Assembly (NCBI GenBank): GCA_020466095.1
Contig: CM035806.1
Coordinates: 116,230,737 to 116,294,736 of the forward strand
DNA: 64,000 nucleotides
Source of the DNA: Chlorops oryzae
Lineage: Eukaryota > Arthropoda > Insecta > Diptera > Chloropidae
Reading direction: 5' to 3'
The notes beneath the pieces were generated by a model. The model was not told the DNA's origin. It searched no databases and saw only the letters and a list, made by a program, of their open reading frames with translations. A program made the position numbers and the translations under genes. Below are positions 21,639 to 33,587 of the stretch, one piece after another. Position 1 is the stretch's first letter. The number at the start of each line of letters is the position of its first letter.

Positions 21639-23431
21639 TAAGGTGGCCGCCAAATGTATGGAAAAAAATAAGTGCATTCGTATTCACGCTCCTTGTGATT
21701 TAAAATCTTGGTATCTATTGAAAACTTACTCGTGCAAAATTTTGTGGCGATTGGGTAATGTTTAGAGGGCGCTCATGGCCCCCGAAGTTGAGATAAATGT
21801 TGTTTTCATAACTTAAAATTGCCATAACTTGAGATGTGTTGCTGCTAGCTATAGACAATGTTTGGTGGCCCTTCGTAGTTTTTAAAACTACATATTTCGT
21901 TCTCATGTCTCAAAGCTCTATCTCAACACATAAAACAATTTTCCTAATACGACCCGATTTTTAAAGGAAATTCGTTTTTTGTATTTTGCGGGTTAATCTG
22001 ACCTCTGACAGAAATAATATCTATGACCAGCCCCCCTTATTTTTGTTTCAGCTAACTTTTTTTCTTAGGCTATGAAGCTCTATCTCAACAATTTAAGGGA
22101 CTTACCATACAAAAATGTAGAAAATTGCGATTTTTTCCCTCCATGGGTGCAATAACAATCCGAGAAAGTTAACAATGAGTGGAAACCTCTTTTTTATGAA
22201 TAAAGTATCATTTCTCATCATTCAATATGCTGATCTATCCTTCATGTTCAAACTAGCTGTCATACAAAATTTCCCATGTTAAAGGTAGCTGGAATTTGAT
22301 GAAGACAACATTGCTCAAAGTTGCCCTTCTTGGAGATGGTTAAATACGTAATAATAGATATATTTACATCAAAAGACATGTCATTATCATTGGCGTTTGT
22401 AAATAATTAAAAACACAAAAATTGATGCTACTAATTAAAAAAAAAAAGTTTTAAAAACGGGAGCATTTGTAGTAGCACAAATATGCAATAATAACCCTAA
22501 ACGAGCTTGAAAAAATTGAAAAAAGTTGGTAAAGTTTTGAAATGATCACAATACCAACTTTTTTCTATTTTTCAAGCTCGTTTAGGGTTATTATTGCATA
22601 TTTGTGCTACTACAAATGCTCCCGTTTTTAAAACTTTTTTTTTTTTAATTAGTAGCATCAATTTTTGTTTTTTTAATTATTTACAAACGCCAATGATAAT
22701 GACATGTCTTTTGATGTAAATATATCTATTATTACGTATTTAACCATCTCCAAGAAGGGCAACTTTGAGCAATGTTGTCTTCATCAAATTCCAGCTACCT
22801 TTAACATGGGAAATTTTGTATGACAGCTAGTTTGAACATGAAGGATAGATCAGCATATTGAATGATGAGAAATGATACTTTATTCATAAAAAAGAGGTTT
22901 CCACTCATTGTTAACTTTCTCGGATTGTTATTGCACCCATGGAGGGAAAAAATCGCAATTTTCTACATTTTTGTATGGTAAGTCCCTTAAATTGTTGAGA
23001 TAGAGCTTCATAGCCTAAGAAAAAAAGTTAGCTGAAACAAAAATAAGGGGGGCTGGTCATAGATATTATTTCTGTCAGAGGTCAGATTAACCCGCAAAAT
23101 ACAAAAAACGAATTTCCTTTAAAAATCGGGTCGTATTAGGAAAATTTTTTTATGTGTTGAGATAGAGCTTTGAGACATGAGAACGAAATATGTAGTTTTA
23201 AAAACTACGAAGGGCCACGGAACATTGTCTATAGCTAGCAGCAACACATCTCAAGTTATGGCAATTTTAAGTTATGAAAACAACATTTATCTCAACTTCG
23301 GGGGCCATGAGCGCCCTCTAAACATTACCCAATCGCCACAAAATTTTGCACGAGTAAGTTTTCAATAGATACCAAGATTTTAAATCACAAGGAGAAAGAA
23401 TAAAAACACTTGTGCCAAAAAGGCCACCTTA
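21639..23431. mobile_element. Foldback element: 1.8-kb near-perfect palindrome, MULE-like 9-bp duplication
   Basis: The left arm (21,639-22,531) and right arm (22,552-23,431) are reverse complements with few differences. They are separated by a 20-nt loop. The ends are TAAGGTGGCC. The exact 9-bp duplication gtagcacat flanks it (21,630-21,638; 23,432-23,440). Long inverted ends and a 9-bp duplication fit Mutator-like elements. No transposase is encoded; the two small frames in the arms are mirror images of each other. It interrupts gene 1. Confidence 0.85.
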
Positions 23432-25478
23432 GTAGCACATACATGATCTTTCTCCAAAAATGCTTCGCGAAAACTTTGGGTTTTAAAAAGGGATTTTATT
23501 GTTGTAAGAATAGAAATATATTGGAACGTATTTTGAACATAATTTCTGATATATCTTTTATTTTTAAAAGAATATTTTCTCTCCCATCTTGATTTTAAAG
23601 CAATTTCTTTCGGTTTAACATAAAAAGGAGACTTAGAAATATAGGAGTTTCGTTTATATTTTGAAGATAAATTGATAAGCTCGTGAAGAATTTTTTATTT
23701 TAAGCATTCAATTTGCTCTACCGGATTAATGGCATGAGTATGTAAAATATTAAGATAACTAGTAGAAATTTGTTCAACAAGGTCTTTAGTTAAAACTGCA
23801 ATTTTATTTATAGTTGCCACAGGTAATCCTAATAAGTTAAGACTGTTCAAAGAAGAAGAAACTTCTATGACGTTGATTTTGGGAATTGCATTGGAATTTG
23901 TAGGATATATTGTTTCTTCTGAGCCTGCATCCTCAATTTCTTCCCACTCTACAGAGCTGTTTGTCAGAGCCACAACATGAGTACCCGGATGAAATTTTTT
24001 TTCGGATGTGCACTGAGTGGAGCAGTTTAAACAATGTTTTTTCAAACCAACATATGTGGCGAAATGGAATGGGCAATCCTCCCTAACAATGCAATTAAGC
24101 CTTAATAATTTTGATGGAAACAAAAAGTGCTCCATTTTTAAGTGTTTAAAAATAAGCGACATATTTGAACTTTTATACCTTTTCCGAAGGAAAGGGTATA
24201 TTAAGTTTGGCTCGGAGTATGTAACATACCAAAGGAGTCGCGATAGATATAGACATATATATATATTCTTGATCAGGTTGACAAGAGGAGTCGATCTAGC
24301 CATGTCTGTCTGTCTGTCTGTCGGTCACACTTTAGTTTTTCGTAATTTACTCCTAAGCCATGAAAGATATCATATTGAAATTCGGCATGGACATTAGGGT
24401 GTCCCAAAAAAAATTTTTTTATTTTGCACACGCTTTATTTCAAAGCTTATGTGGTGAAGTATTTTTGAGATTTTTTCCAGATTTTTTGAAGATGGTTTAG
24501 AGGTAGCTCTCGTCGACTATTCCTTAAAAATCAGGCTTTTAGGAAGATTTTTGATTTTCAGCATAAATCTATCAAAAGTAAACATTTTCTGAGTCTTAGA
24601 GTCATCGCTACAAAACAGAGCTATCGAAACTTTACTTTAGTGTACAGAAAACGTAACGTCTGGCATTTTTTTGGTCAATTTGAAGTCATGTATTAAATTT
24701 TTTTTGGAAAATTTTCGTAAATCTCATAACAAAAGGCTTCATAACTTTAAAGATACTATGAAAATGAACAAAAGTAATGATGTAGTATAAAAGATAGCTA
24801 AGTTGTAAGTAATTTAAGACCATTGCTAAGAATTTTCGACTTACGGTTCTACAGTTATAGCCTATAATATTACTGCACACAGTGGTGAAAAAATATGTTG
24901 CCTACATGAAGGCTTAAACTTGAACAGTTCACTGTTAACATAACAGGCAATTTGTTTTCCAAAATTTCAAATTGACGTCTTTTTCATGGAAATCGATTTA
25001 TAGCTAAAATCAACCCCATATTATCATAATATTTTTAAAATATATTTTCAATTGTTTGAAGAATCGGTAAGTAAGAAATAATTAGGGGTTAGTTTAAAAA
25101 ACGAATTTTGATCTTCTTTTAATAACAGAAATGCATTCGTTGGGAATAAGACATGTATGGCTTGTGGGTGAAATGATTAATAGTTTCAACCCAGGAAAGT
25201 CGCCAACAAAAATGGAAGTCCTTAAACGGTTTTTCAGCGGACATATAAACGAGAAACTGACGATTGCGAAGAGCGCTCAAACAACAGCAGTTTACAGTTC
25301 ATTGTCAAAAGTTCTAAATACTTTCACCTAATTTTTACCGAACTCAATGATTATTAAAGAAAATATGGTCAAGACCCAATAAAATAATCTCCAATGTTTA
25401 ACAGATTTCCACAATTATTACTGAAAGTTTTTTATTTTGTTTTATTTCATCTCTACCAAGTTCTTTTTAGGTACCTAG

Positions 25479-25621
25479 CAGTGGCGGATCCATGATTTGG
25501 TGAAGGGAGGGGTCCTTGAAGGTAAGCACCAAGTTAACTGAAGATCGCGTCATAATTTTGTTCTAAAAAATTTCTGAAATTGGGGGGTCGGGACCCGATA
25601 TCCCCCGTGGATCCGCCTCTG
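25479..25621. mobile_element. 143-bp hAT MITE
   Basis: The ends CAGTGGCGGATCCA and, inverted, CAGAGGCGGATCCA are flanked by the exact 8-bp duplication gtacctag (25,471-25,478; 25,622-25,629). It is non-coding, and its interior carries a G-run and a C-run that can pair. Confidence 0.85.
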
Positions 25622-25629
25622 GTACCTAG

Positions 25630-25972
25630 TAACTATTTTTCGATATACCTCTCATAAAGAAACATATTTGAAAGTAATACGTATCGGAATGCGGTACCCA
25701 GGGCCGTTTCTAGGCTTGCTGGGCTAGCGGACCCCAATTTTTTGACAAAGATTTAAATGTAGAACTCGATTTAAATTCGCTGAATTTAAATTTAGGCCGA
25801 AATCGGGTTTATTATTATTCAGGACGATTTAATATTTTTACGACTCCGTTTGCGAAGCAAGCACGTTTAAGTCCTCGATTTCTTAAATCTTATATTTTTT
25901 TCAGGTTTTTGAGTCATTTGATTTTCAGAATTTAACAGATATATATATAATACATATATATATTTAAATACA
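25630..25972. other. Interior of the 7-kb transposon, non-coding
   Basis: No gene was recognised. A possible hAT end, CAGGGCCGTTTCTAGGC, starts near 25,699 without a visible partner. Confidence 0.35.
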
Positions 25973-26843
25973 ACAAGTAAGGGTGTTATAGTCAGGCAAG
26001 CCTGACAATAGAATACCCGACACAGACACACATATTCAAATAATTTTTAATATCAGGAGTTGTTTAAGGCCATAGGGGCCCCATATACCGCATTTTTTAA
26101 AATTTCTTTATGCAAACCGCCCCTTTGCCACGCCCACTTTTCCAATTTTTCGGAATTCTAATCGGAGGCTTAAATATACGCGCAAATTCTAAGTTTCATT
26201 GAAATATTTGGAAAAAGTCAGATTTTGGGGCAGTTTTCGGATTTTTGTGATAGACCCTAGTACTGGAGGTACCCTTAATAATGAATCAATCCAGAAAATT
26301 TTTGGGCAGGATTTTTATGGTAACAAAGGAAGTATAAGTGCCAATTTTCGTTCAAGTCCCATAGGCGTTTCGGGAGTAGGAGACAATTTTCGAAAAACGC
26401 CCTTCTGCCACGCCCATTTTTCTGATTTTTGTAAATCACATTAATGGGCCTAAAATATGTTCAAATGCCAAATTTCATCAAAATATCTTGAAAAACTCCG
26501 ATTTTAGAGCAGTTTTTGTGATTTTCGTAACAGATCCTAGTACTGGAGGTACCCCTAAAAATGGTCCGATCGGGTCCATTCTCGAACTTAGTCTTACTCA
26601 TGTCCCCGTGAGCACGCATACAAAATTTTGTCAAGATAGCTCAACTCCTTCGATAAGATAACTGTATACAGACAGACGGACAGACAGACAGACAGACAGA
26701 CGGACATGTCTAAATCGAATCTCCTGGTGACGCTGATCATTTCTATATACATTTTGTATAGTCTATCTCGACTGGTTCTGGGTGTTACACACAACCCAAC
26801 AAACGCAATATACCCTCGACACAGAGTGTGTCGGGTATAAAAA
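25973..26843 (+). mobile_element. HINE/DINE-1-like repeat, family B, complete copy
   Basis: It starts ACAAGTAAGGGTGTTATAGT, forms the hairpin GTCAGGCAAGCCTGAC, and carries ACCCGACACAGACACAC. It has three modules with 'actggaggtacc' and 'gccacgcccac', then an (ACAG/ACGG) microsatellite at 26,667-26,705. It ends GTGTGTCGGGTATAAAAA, which pairs with the start. Its uninterrupted length (871 bp) defines family B. Confidence 0.75.
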
Positions 26844-26939
26844 GCACTTGGTTGTTGATGGCTGGAATATATCTGTACGAAAATTCAAAGAAATCCCAAC
26901 AAAATACAGAAAAATGGTTTTATTGAGATTGGTTTATTA

Positions 26940-28240
26940 AAGCATGTACACGAAAAAAATGAATCACACAATTTTTATTACAACTCGGTTGATTTAAATT
27001 CGTTTTCAACAGTTTTGCACTTAAAATAAAGGAAATTTAATTGCCTTTTTGGATATAAACGTGAAGTTTAAATATTTACCTTCAATATGCAAGCTTACGG
27101 ACCTTATGTCTAACCCTCTTCATCAGCGTTTGCACAGCACTTCTGTTAATTTCAGTGAAAGCTTTTGCCCAGTAATATCTGAAGCTATTTACATCTTCGA
27201 TTTGCTTCTTATACCTAAGGAGTTTTCGCTTCATTTGAGCCCAATACCTCTCAATAGGTCGAAGCTCCGGGCAGTTTGGCGGGTTCATATTCCTGGTGAC
27301 CACAGAAACCTTGTTTCGCTGATACCATTCCATGGACAATTTTCCATAATGGCATGAAGCCAAATCAGGCCAGAAGAGTGGGTTTTGCTTGTGGCAGTTG
27401 ATAAGGGGCAGCAAACGTTTTTGCAGGCACTCTCGGATACATATTTCCTGGTTTATGGTTCCAGTTGTTACGAAAACTCGACTTTTCAAGCCACATTGAC
27501 AAATAGTTTGCCAGATGAGGTATTTCTTTGGAAATTTATCGAGTTTTTTAATCTTAAACTTTTCAGCAATATTCCCCCTCTTATTTCCAGAATAAAACTG
27601 TTGACCTGTAACTTGATTTAGATCAGCTTTGACATATGTTTCGTCGTCCATTACAACACATGAAAAATTCCTAATGCATTTCTCGTAGAGTTGTCTTGCC
27701 CCGCGTTTGGCCAATTTATTTTTCACATCGGTGCAATTGGGAGCAGCATTTAACTTAAAGGACCTTATTCCTTTCAATTTTCGGACTTTTTGAACATATG
27801 CTGCAGAAATTCCAACTCTTTTGGCCACTTCTAGAACAGAGGGATTGGGATTTCTTTGGAAAGGAAGTTCCACAGCTCTAACCTTTTCTTCGCATGACAG
27901 TCCTTTTTTTCTCCCATTTCCAGGTCGACGTTGTATCGAGCCCGTCTGTTCAAACTTATTTTAAAGTATAAGTGACCTAAGATTTCGGATTTTTTAACAA
28001 TTTTGCCAAGTTATTGTGCGACAAACTTGGGGTTTTTAACTTTTCGTGCACAATCAATTTTTTTACGTCTTCTTCTTCGGAGCTCATTTTCACAAGTGAG
28101 GTGCGAGGAAAAAAATTTTGCATGAAATTAGAAAGAGAAAGCAACAAACTACATTGTGGCTTTTATAGAATAGGCTTGCTACAATTAATGCAGTTTTGCG
28201 GCGAGTTTGAGTGTGATTCATTTTTTTCATGTACATGCTT
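26940..28240 (-). mobile_element. DD37E mariner-like element (ITmD37E), complete with ends
   Basis: The inverted ends begin AAGCATGTACACGAAAAAAA (left), and the right end differs by one base over that stretch. Both are flanked by TA (26,938-26,939; 28,241-28,242). The length of 1,301 bp and a single transposase frame are normal for the Tc1/mariner superfamily. It sits inside the 7-kb transposon, so it is younger than it. Confidence 0.85.
27082..28087 (-). pseudogene. DD37E mariner-like transposase
   Basis: A transposase of about 335 residues. The first helix-turn-helix (near 27,990-28,060, SLSHNNLAKLL) and second (near 27,780-27,850, VLEVAKRVGISAAYV) are present. The catalytic residues are D in MDDETYV, D in FWPDLASCHYG and E in PIERYWAQMK. 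I count 37 residues between the last two, hence DD37E, a lineage known from mosquitoes and other insects. A TAG at 27,977-27,979 and an adjacent frame change lie in the linker between the two helix-turn-helix motifs. The catalytic domain downstream is uninterrupted. The ATG at 28,087 starts a sequence with the expected acidic N-terminus (MSSEEEDVKKL). Confidence 0.85.
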
Positions 28241-28242
28241 TA

Positions 28243-28660
28243 CATATCACATTTTCACAAAAAATTTTGCCTGCCCAATGTCCGTCTTTCGTTTCTTTTC
28301 TTGCTGCAAATGTTGTTCTTGTTGTTACTTTGTACGGGAACTTGCGGCTTTTTTTCTCGTTGCATTTTTCCATTAAGAAAAAATAAACAAATCGGGAATT
28401 GAAATATACATAATGGAAATTTGTAAAAACGCGTCGTAAATTACTATTCAGCACTTTGTCAGCGGATTAAATCGGAGTTGTAAAAATACAATTACGACGC
28501 GTCGCAAATCTGATGATTTGTATGAACAAATCGGAAAAAGTAGGCCGGATTGTATACGGCGTCGTATTATAAATTTAGTTTTATCTAAATCGAGTTTTGG
28601 TAGATTTTAAAACTCGGTCAACAAATTGGGCATATGTAATTCAACGTGACTTTTTACAAA
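28243..28660. other. Interior of the 7-kb transposon, non-coding
   Basis: Between the mariner element and the CRHH gene. It contains an inverted pair ACGCGTCGTAA and TTACGACGCGTCG at 28,430-28,506, otherwise nothing recognised. Confidence 0.35.
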
Positions 28661-28664
28661 GAAA

Positions 28665-30678
28665 TCATTTATTTGATTCCTTGCGACTTAGCTCTACGCT
28701 CAGCAATAGATTTTGAAAGTCAGCTTCGGTAGTTGTGGCATTGATGTAACTGCTTGCTAAGGACACACCTCGCTCCGCGACGTCATTTACCACTTGCAAT
28801 TCTTCAATTGCACTCTTCGCTTTTTGAAATTCGTTGTTGCTTTTCCATGTTTCTGGATTGGTTTGTAAAAATTCAAGCGAGATATTACAGGCTTCAAAGA
28901 AATTCCGGCTATCTTTCGTAATAAAGTCTTGAATTTGTTTATTTCCTACGTTGTTATGTGTTAAATTGGTTTTTTCGTTTTCATGACTTGGTGCATAAAT
29001 ATTTTTTGCCATCAAATGCAGAGTTTTGGCTTCGATGCGTTCATCGAAAAATGCGAGCGCTGCTAGTTTTCCGGTAAGGTACCACTGATGTCGCAAAAAT
29101 GTATTTAGGGTTGCGTTAGAAACTTCTTTATTAAAGCGATTGTAGTTATCCAATTGCTTGAGCAAATTGAGGTCATTCATGGGAGCGTATCGAGAGCACT
29201 GGCTGAGGTACCAATTTTTTATATACACTCTTAATGTGAAAGAACTGAACTCGAGCAAAGCATCAATATTTGAACTGTCTATGAACAATCGTAGCTGGTT
29301 TCGAAAAATGCATATCTTTAGCGAATATATAATTTTCATCATCCAGCGAGCCCTATTAACGGCTCCTGGGGCTTTGATTGTTGCACAGGTTTCTGAATTA
29401 TAACCCAAAAAAATAAGGCTCAATTCAAGAAGTTCTGTGAAGTCTTCCCTCGGTAGAATTATGTCAAGTTGGCCTTTTATAAATTTAATTAAATCGAGAC
29501 GTATGTATTTTGGAATAATTTTTTTCACTCTTTTCTGGTTTATACAGTCCGAAAAATCATTTTTATCAATAACCTCCCACCTTTGCTGCAAGGTAACGAA
29601 CATTTTAATCTCTGGTGAAGTACTTTGATCCTCAATGTGAAGCGCCTTGAACGCTGAGCCGGCTACAAGCTCTAACATATGATGTCGACATGCCAAATAA
29701 ATGAGTTCTTTAACATTTGGAATACTGCTTCCGCTTGGTCCTCTCCCTTTCCCGATGTCAAAGGTACAACTCCAAGAAGTTGAGACTCACCATTTCCGGT
29801 AACGCTTACGCAGAGTCTATCAACTTTTTTTTTTGTTTTTCAAATCGGGCATTATTTTCCCATCCCAATGTACCGTTATATAGTTAGAACTCACAAACGA
29901 ATTTTTAATCGACTCTGAAACAACGCATCGTTGTTTTTTACGATCTCTCCACAATGAACTTTTCGAACATGCAAGTTTGTTATTCCTTTGTCCACTAGAT
30001 TGCTGCCCAGAATCTAACAATAAGGTACTCGTAGAATTCAATACCAAAGCAGCCTTTCGACAACTTATTCCAGCTCTATCAAGCGTTAAGCAAAGCTCTC
30101 GCTTTTTTTCCGCAGCTGACGCACATTCGGGATTTTTTTTCATTTGCTTTGGACTATGATTATAATCGGAATCGTCCGAATCATTGTTACTATCGCTACA
30201 ATTTTTGGTCTCCACATTCTCCCGGTTAGTTTTTAAGATCCGGTTAGGGTTTTTAGAATTTTCAGCGGAAGGTTGAGATTTGATTTCAAACGCGTTCTTT
30301 AAATCTGCCAGGAAGACCTTCCGTTTCGCTATCATTTCCTTGTTTTGTTTGTATTTGTTTTTATTAAAAGAAGCCCACTTGTTGTATAACTTTAATATAA
30401 TGCGCGCAATGCTGCGGGCCTCCTGACTTGTTTTCCAGATCCATATTTTCTTTAATAATCATTGAGTTCGGTAAAAATTAGGCGAAAGTATTTAGAACTT
30501 TTGACAATGAACTGTAAACTGCTGTTGTTTGAGCGCTCTTCGCAATCGTCAGTTTCTCGTTTATATGTCCGCTGAAAAACCGTTTAAGGACTTCCATTTT
30601 TGTTGGCGACTTTCCTGGGTTGAAACTATTAATCATTTCACCCACAAGCCATACATGTCTTTTTCCCAACGAATGCAT
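28665..30678 (-). pseudogene. CRHH-type transposase-like gene, with N-terminus inside the inverted end
   Basis: Read leftward. A first segment (30,478-30,678, MHSLGKRHVWLVGEMINSF) lies inside the right inverted end and so also exists as a mirror copy at 25,131-25,331. A Lys-rich region follows (KLYNKWASFNKNKYKQ, about 30,340-30,400), then a block reaching VHWDGKIMPDL and LCVSVTGNGESQLLGVVPL (29,740-29,870). After a frame change near 29,700 comes LIYLACRHHMLELV, a long helical region and a C-terminus at 28,665. From memory, relatives have a segment with an aspartate followed by TTASNTG between the last two blocks. It is missing here, so a catalytic part seems deleted. The family is common in invertebrates but poorly named. 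Confidence 0.6.
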
Positions 30679-31428
30679 TTCTGTTATTAAAAGAAGATCA
30701 AAATTCGTTTTTTAAACTAACCCCTAATTATTTCTTACTTACCGATTCTTCAAACAATTGAAAATATATTTTAAAAATATTATGATAATATGGGGTTGAT
30801 TTTAGCTATAAATCGATTTCCATGAAAAAGACGTCAATTTGAAATTTTGGAAAACAAATTGCCTGTTATGTTAACAGTGAACTGTTCAAGTTTAAGCCTT
30901 CATGTAGGCAACATATTTTTTCACCACTGTGTACAGTAATATTATAGGCTATAACTGTAGAACCGTAAATTCTTAGCAATGGTCTTAAATTACTTACAAC
31001 TTAGCTATCTTTTATACTACATCATTACTTTTGTTCATTTTCATAGTATCTTTAAAAGTTATGAAGCCTTTTGTTATGAGATTTACGAAAATTTTCCAAA
31101 AAAAAATTTAATACATGACTTCAAATTGACCAAAAAAATGCCAGACGTTACGTTTTCTGTACACTAAAGTAAAGTTTCGATAGCTCTGTTTTGTAGCGAT
31201 GACTCTAAGACTCAGAAAATGTTTACTTTTGATAGATTTATGCTGAAAATCAAAAATCTTCCTAAAAGCCTGATTTTTAAGGAATAGTCGACGAGAGCTA
31301 CCTCTAAACCATCTTCAAAAAATCTGGAAAAAATCTCAAAAATACTTTACCACATAAGCTTTCAAACAAGACTTGTGCAACTAAGAAATTCGGAAAAAAA
31401 ATTATTTTTGGGACACCCTAATGGACAT

Positions 31429-32210
31429 GAACCAGGTAAATGTCCGAAAAACTGCATAAAAATTGTAGTCCCTTCTTGGGTCGTAGGAAGTGGTTCAGAA
31501 GTTTCAAAAATCACGATTTTTTACGTTTTTCGTGGATAACTTTTTTACTTTACATCCCAGCTTATTGAAATTTGGCTACCATGTAGACTTAAGCTTTCGC
31601 TGAAAAAAAAAATTGCGACATCGCTATAGCTATGGTCATCATCCTACACATTAGAAAAAAACACTCTTTCTCTTATTCTCATATCTGTATACAAAAATGA
31701 TTTTTTTTTTTTGCTTCTTCCGATTGTGTATTTTGCCGCCAAATAAAGTCGTCACATAAGGTTAAAATTTGACCATGACCAACACACGCGAAATTCGCGA
31801 AAATTTGATTTTCACTATTTTGAATTGAGGATTTCGCAGCTAAACAAAATGTCCTCTACCGGTTAAAATTTGATCAAGACCACCATTCGCGAAATTCGCG
31901 AAAATTTTATTTTCACTATTTTGAATTGAGTATTTCGCAGCTAAACAAAATGTCCTCTAACGGTTAAAACTTGATCAAGACCACCATTCGCGAAATTCGC
32001 AAAAATTTGATTTTCACTAGTTTGAATTGAGTATTTCGCAGCTAAACAAAATGTCCTCTAAGGGTTAAAATTTGACCATGACCACCATTCGCGAAATTCG
32101 CAAAAATTTGATTTTCACTATTTTGAATTGAGGATTTCGCAGCTAGACATAATGTCCTCTAACGGTTAAAATTTCACCATGACCACCATTCGCGAAAATT
32201 TTGTGCTTAA
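31429..32210 (-). repeat. HINE family C tandem units
   Basis: Four imperfect units of about 115 bp (about 31,770-32,200), each with 'attcgcgaaattcgcnaaaa', 'ttcgcagctaaacaaaatgt' and a 'cctctaacggttaaaatttg' junction. The palindrome TTCGCGAA recurs within units. No coding potential. Confidence 0.7.
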
Positions 32211-32296
32211 TAGGTAGGTAGGTAGAAGTGGCAGCCATATGCTCACTTAGGCACAAAAGAGGCCCGTTGTGGTACCACGAAAGACACTATTACCCC

Positions 32297-33526
32297 TTAA
32301 AAAGTATTGGGAAGCCAACAAGACTTCCTTATGAACGTCACTATATCCGACAATTTCAGTTCAGAGAGTTCGGTTAAGCTGGAAAAGAATAGCGACCCCA
32401 GAAGGGAGAGCCTACTCCTTGCGAGAGCTGGGCATTGACCCATCAGGTGGAGGACCGTTTCCTCCTCCTCTTCAGAGCCACATGAGCGGCAAAAATCGTT
32501 GTGTGGAGCCCCCAGTCTCGCCGCGTGCCTGCCAAAGAGGCAGTGGCCAGTAAGAATGGAGACCACTAGGTTAATGGACCTGCTGTTTAGTCTCAGGAGC
32601 TGCTGTGAGCGTTTCTTATTCAGAGACGTCCATGTCTGGCGAGCTATAAAGCAGGAGCTGTCTCTTACCCATTGGGCATTCGCACGGGCAAAATATTCCT
32701 GTTTAATTCTGAGTTTTATAGTGGCAAGCGGAGTGCCTATAGAGGTAACGGTGATGTCAGTAAGCATAGTGCCCTTCTTAGCTAGTTCATCTGCCTCACA
32801 GTTCCCCTTTATGTCCCTATGTCCCGGGACCCAGTAGATTAGGACCTTTGAATGACTCGCCATCTCGTTGAGAGATGCCCGGCATTCAGCGACAAGTTTG
32901 GATGTCGTGTAGACACCGCTAAGGGAGTTAATGGCCGCTTGGCTATCGCTGAAAATGTAGATATCCTTTCCGAATATCTCATTACACATTAACCATCTGG
33001 CAGCATGGTTGATGGCCATGACCTCTGCTTGAAAAACACTGCAGTGGTCAGGGAGGCGAATAGCTGTCTTAAGATTAAGACTGTCAGAGTATACGCCGCT
33101 TCCAACTCTTGAGTTACATCTAGAGCCGTCGGTGTATATACATATCGCATTTTGACCGACGCTTAGACTGCCGTCCCACTCCTCCCTGCTCGGAATGCGG
33201 GTTTCAAAACCCCGATCAAAGCAGAGAAAAGGGGGACAATAGTCGACGTCGGTAAGAATGTCGAAGTCTTTGATAAGGATGCTGGAGTGACCAAAGTCCA
33301 AACGTGTCCAGCGAGAAATGGCATTTAGTCTTGCAGCCCCCAATTTGGCTTGTTGCCTTATCAGGAGCTTTGTAGGTAGCCAACAGAGAAAGGCAAAAAG
33401 AGCCTTCGTTGGCGTGGTTCGAAGCGCTCTAGTAATGAATAGAGCGGACTGTCTTCTGGTTTGGTCCAGCGTTTTCTGATTTGTGAATCTGTCAATTGCT
33501 GGCCACCAAAAGGTAGATCCAAACAA
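32297..33526 (-). pseudogene. LINE ORF2: post-RT region and RNase H domain
   Basis: 409 residues. An RNase H domain is clear: IYTDGSRCNSRVGSGVY (first catalytic D), SVFQAEVMAI (E), IFSDSQAAI (D) and WVPGHRDIKGNCEADELA (H and D). The C-terminal part has a cysteine-histidine cluster (CRSC..EEETVLHLMGQCPAL), usual for LINE ORF2 ends. It follows the RT frame with a small offset near 33,590. Enzymatic residues are all present, so the domain was active recently, though the element is truncated. Confidence 0.85.
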
Positions 33527-33587
33527 AAGAATAGGTTCAACAATTGTTTCATAGAGCCAAAGTAGAGCACGGGGACTAAGTCCCCAT

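Larger units (their letters stand above)
19739..24162 (-). pseudogene. Gene 1: transposase-like protein with zinc finger and LMHDLLEG motif
   Basis: A long gene in pieces, read leftward. It starts at 24,162 with a C2H2-like region (about 24,040-24,160, CPFHFATYVGLKKH). Then come PKEIALKSRW and YISILTTIKSLF (23,450-23,650), FYDDFELTNPLGSRKTLHKI (21,480-21,560), an 'SSGIIIENN..KGTL' block (21,230-21,340), and VDLMHDLLEGIVPYAIK (about 20,940-21,015). After HYPRIIYRMGP (near 20,560) it ends in a YESKHQ and FHNSFQL region at 19,739-20,290. I recognise this as a family widespread in animal genomes, often in large DNA transposons. It is interrupted by a palindromic element and a PIF MITE, and has a stop at 23,695. 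Catalytic residues were not identified. Confidence 0.6.
24395..31420 (-). mobile_element. 7-kb DNA transposon with 975-bp inverted ends (CRHH-type transposase)
   Basis: The inverted ends begin TAGGGTGTCCC (left arm 24,395-25,368; right arm 30,441-31,420) and are almost identical. The 8-bp duplication atggacat flanks it (24,387-24,394; 31,421-31,428) inside the family C HINE. The interior has a transposase-like gene on the minus strand (28,665-30,678) and three later insertions: a 143-bp hAT MITE, a HINE family B copy and a DD37E mariner element. I cannot name the superfamily with confidence. Confidence 0.8.

Noticed and set aside
21715..23368. Two nearly identical 63-residue frames on opposite strands
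   Set aside because: They are mirror images caused by the palindromic element, with no domain or start context.
28014..28376. Cys-rich plus-strand frame
   Set aside because: Overlaps the mariner transposase 5' end and its terminal repeat on the other strand; the composition is explained by those.
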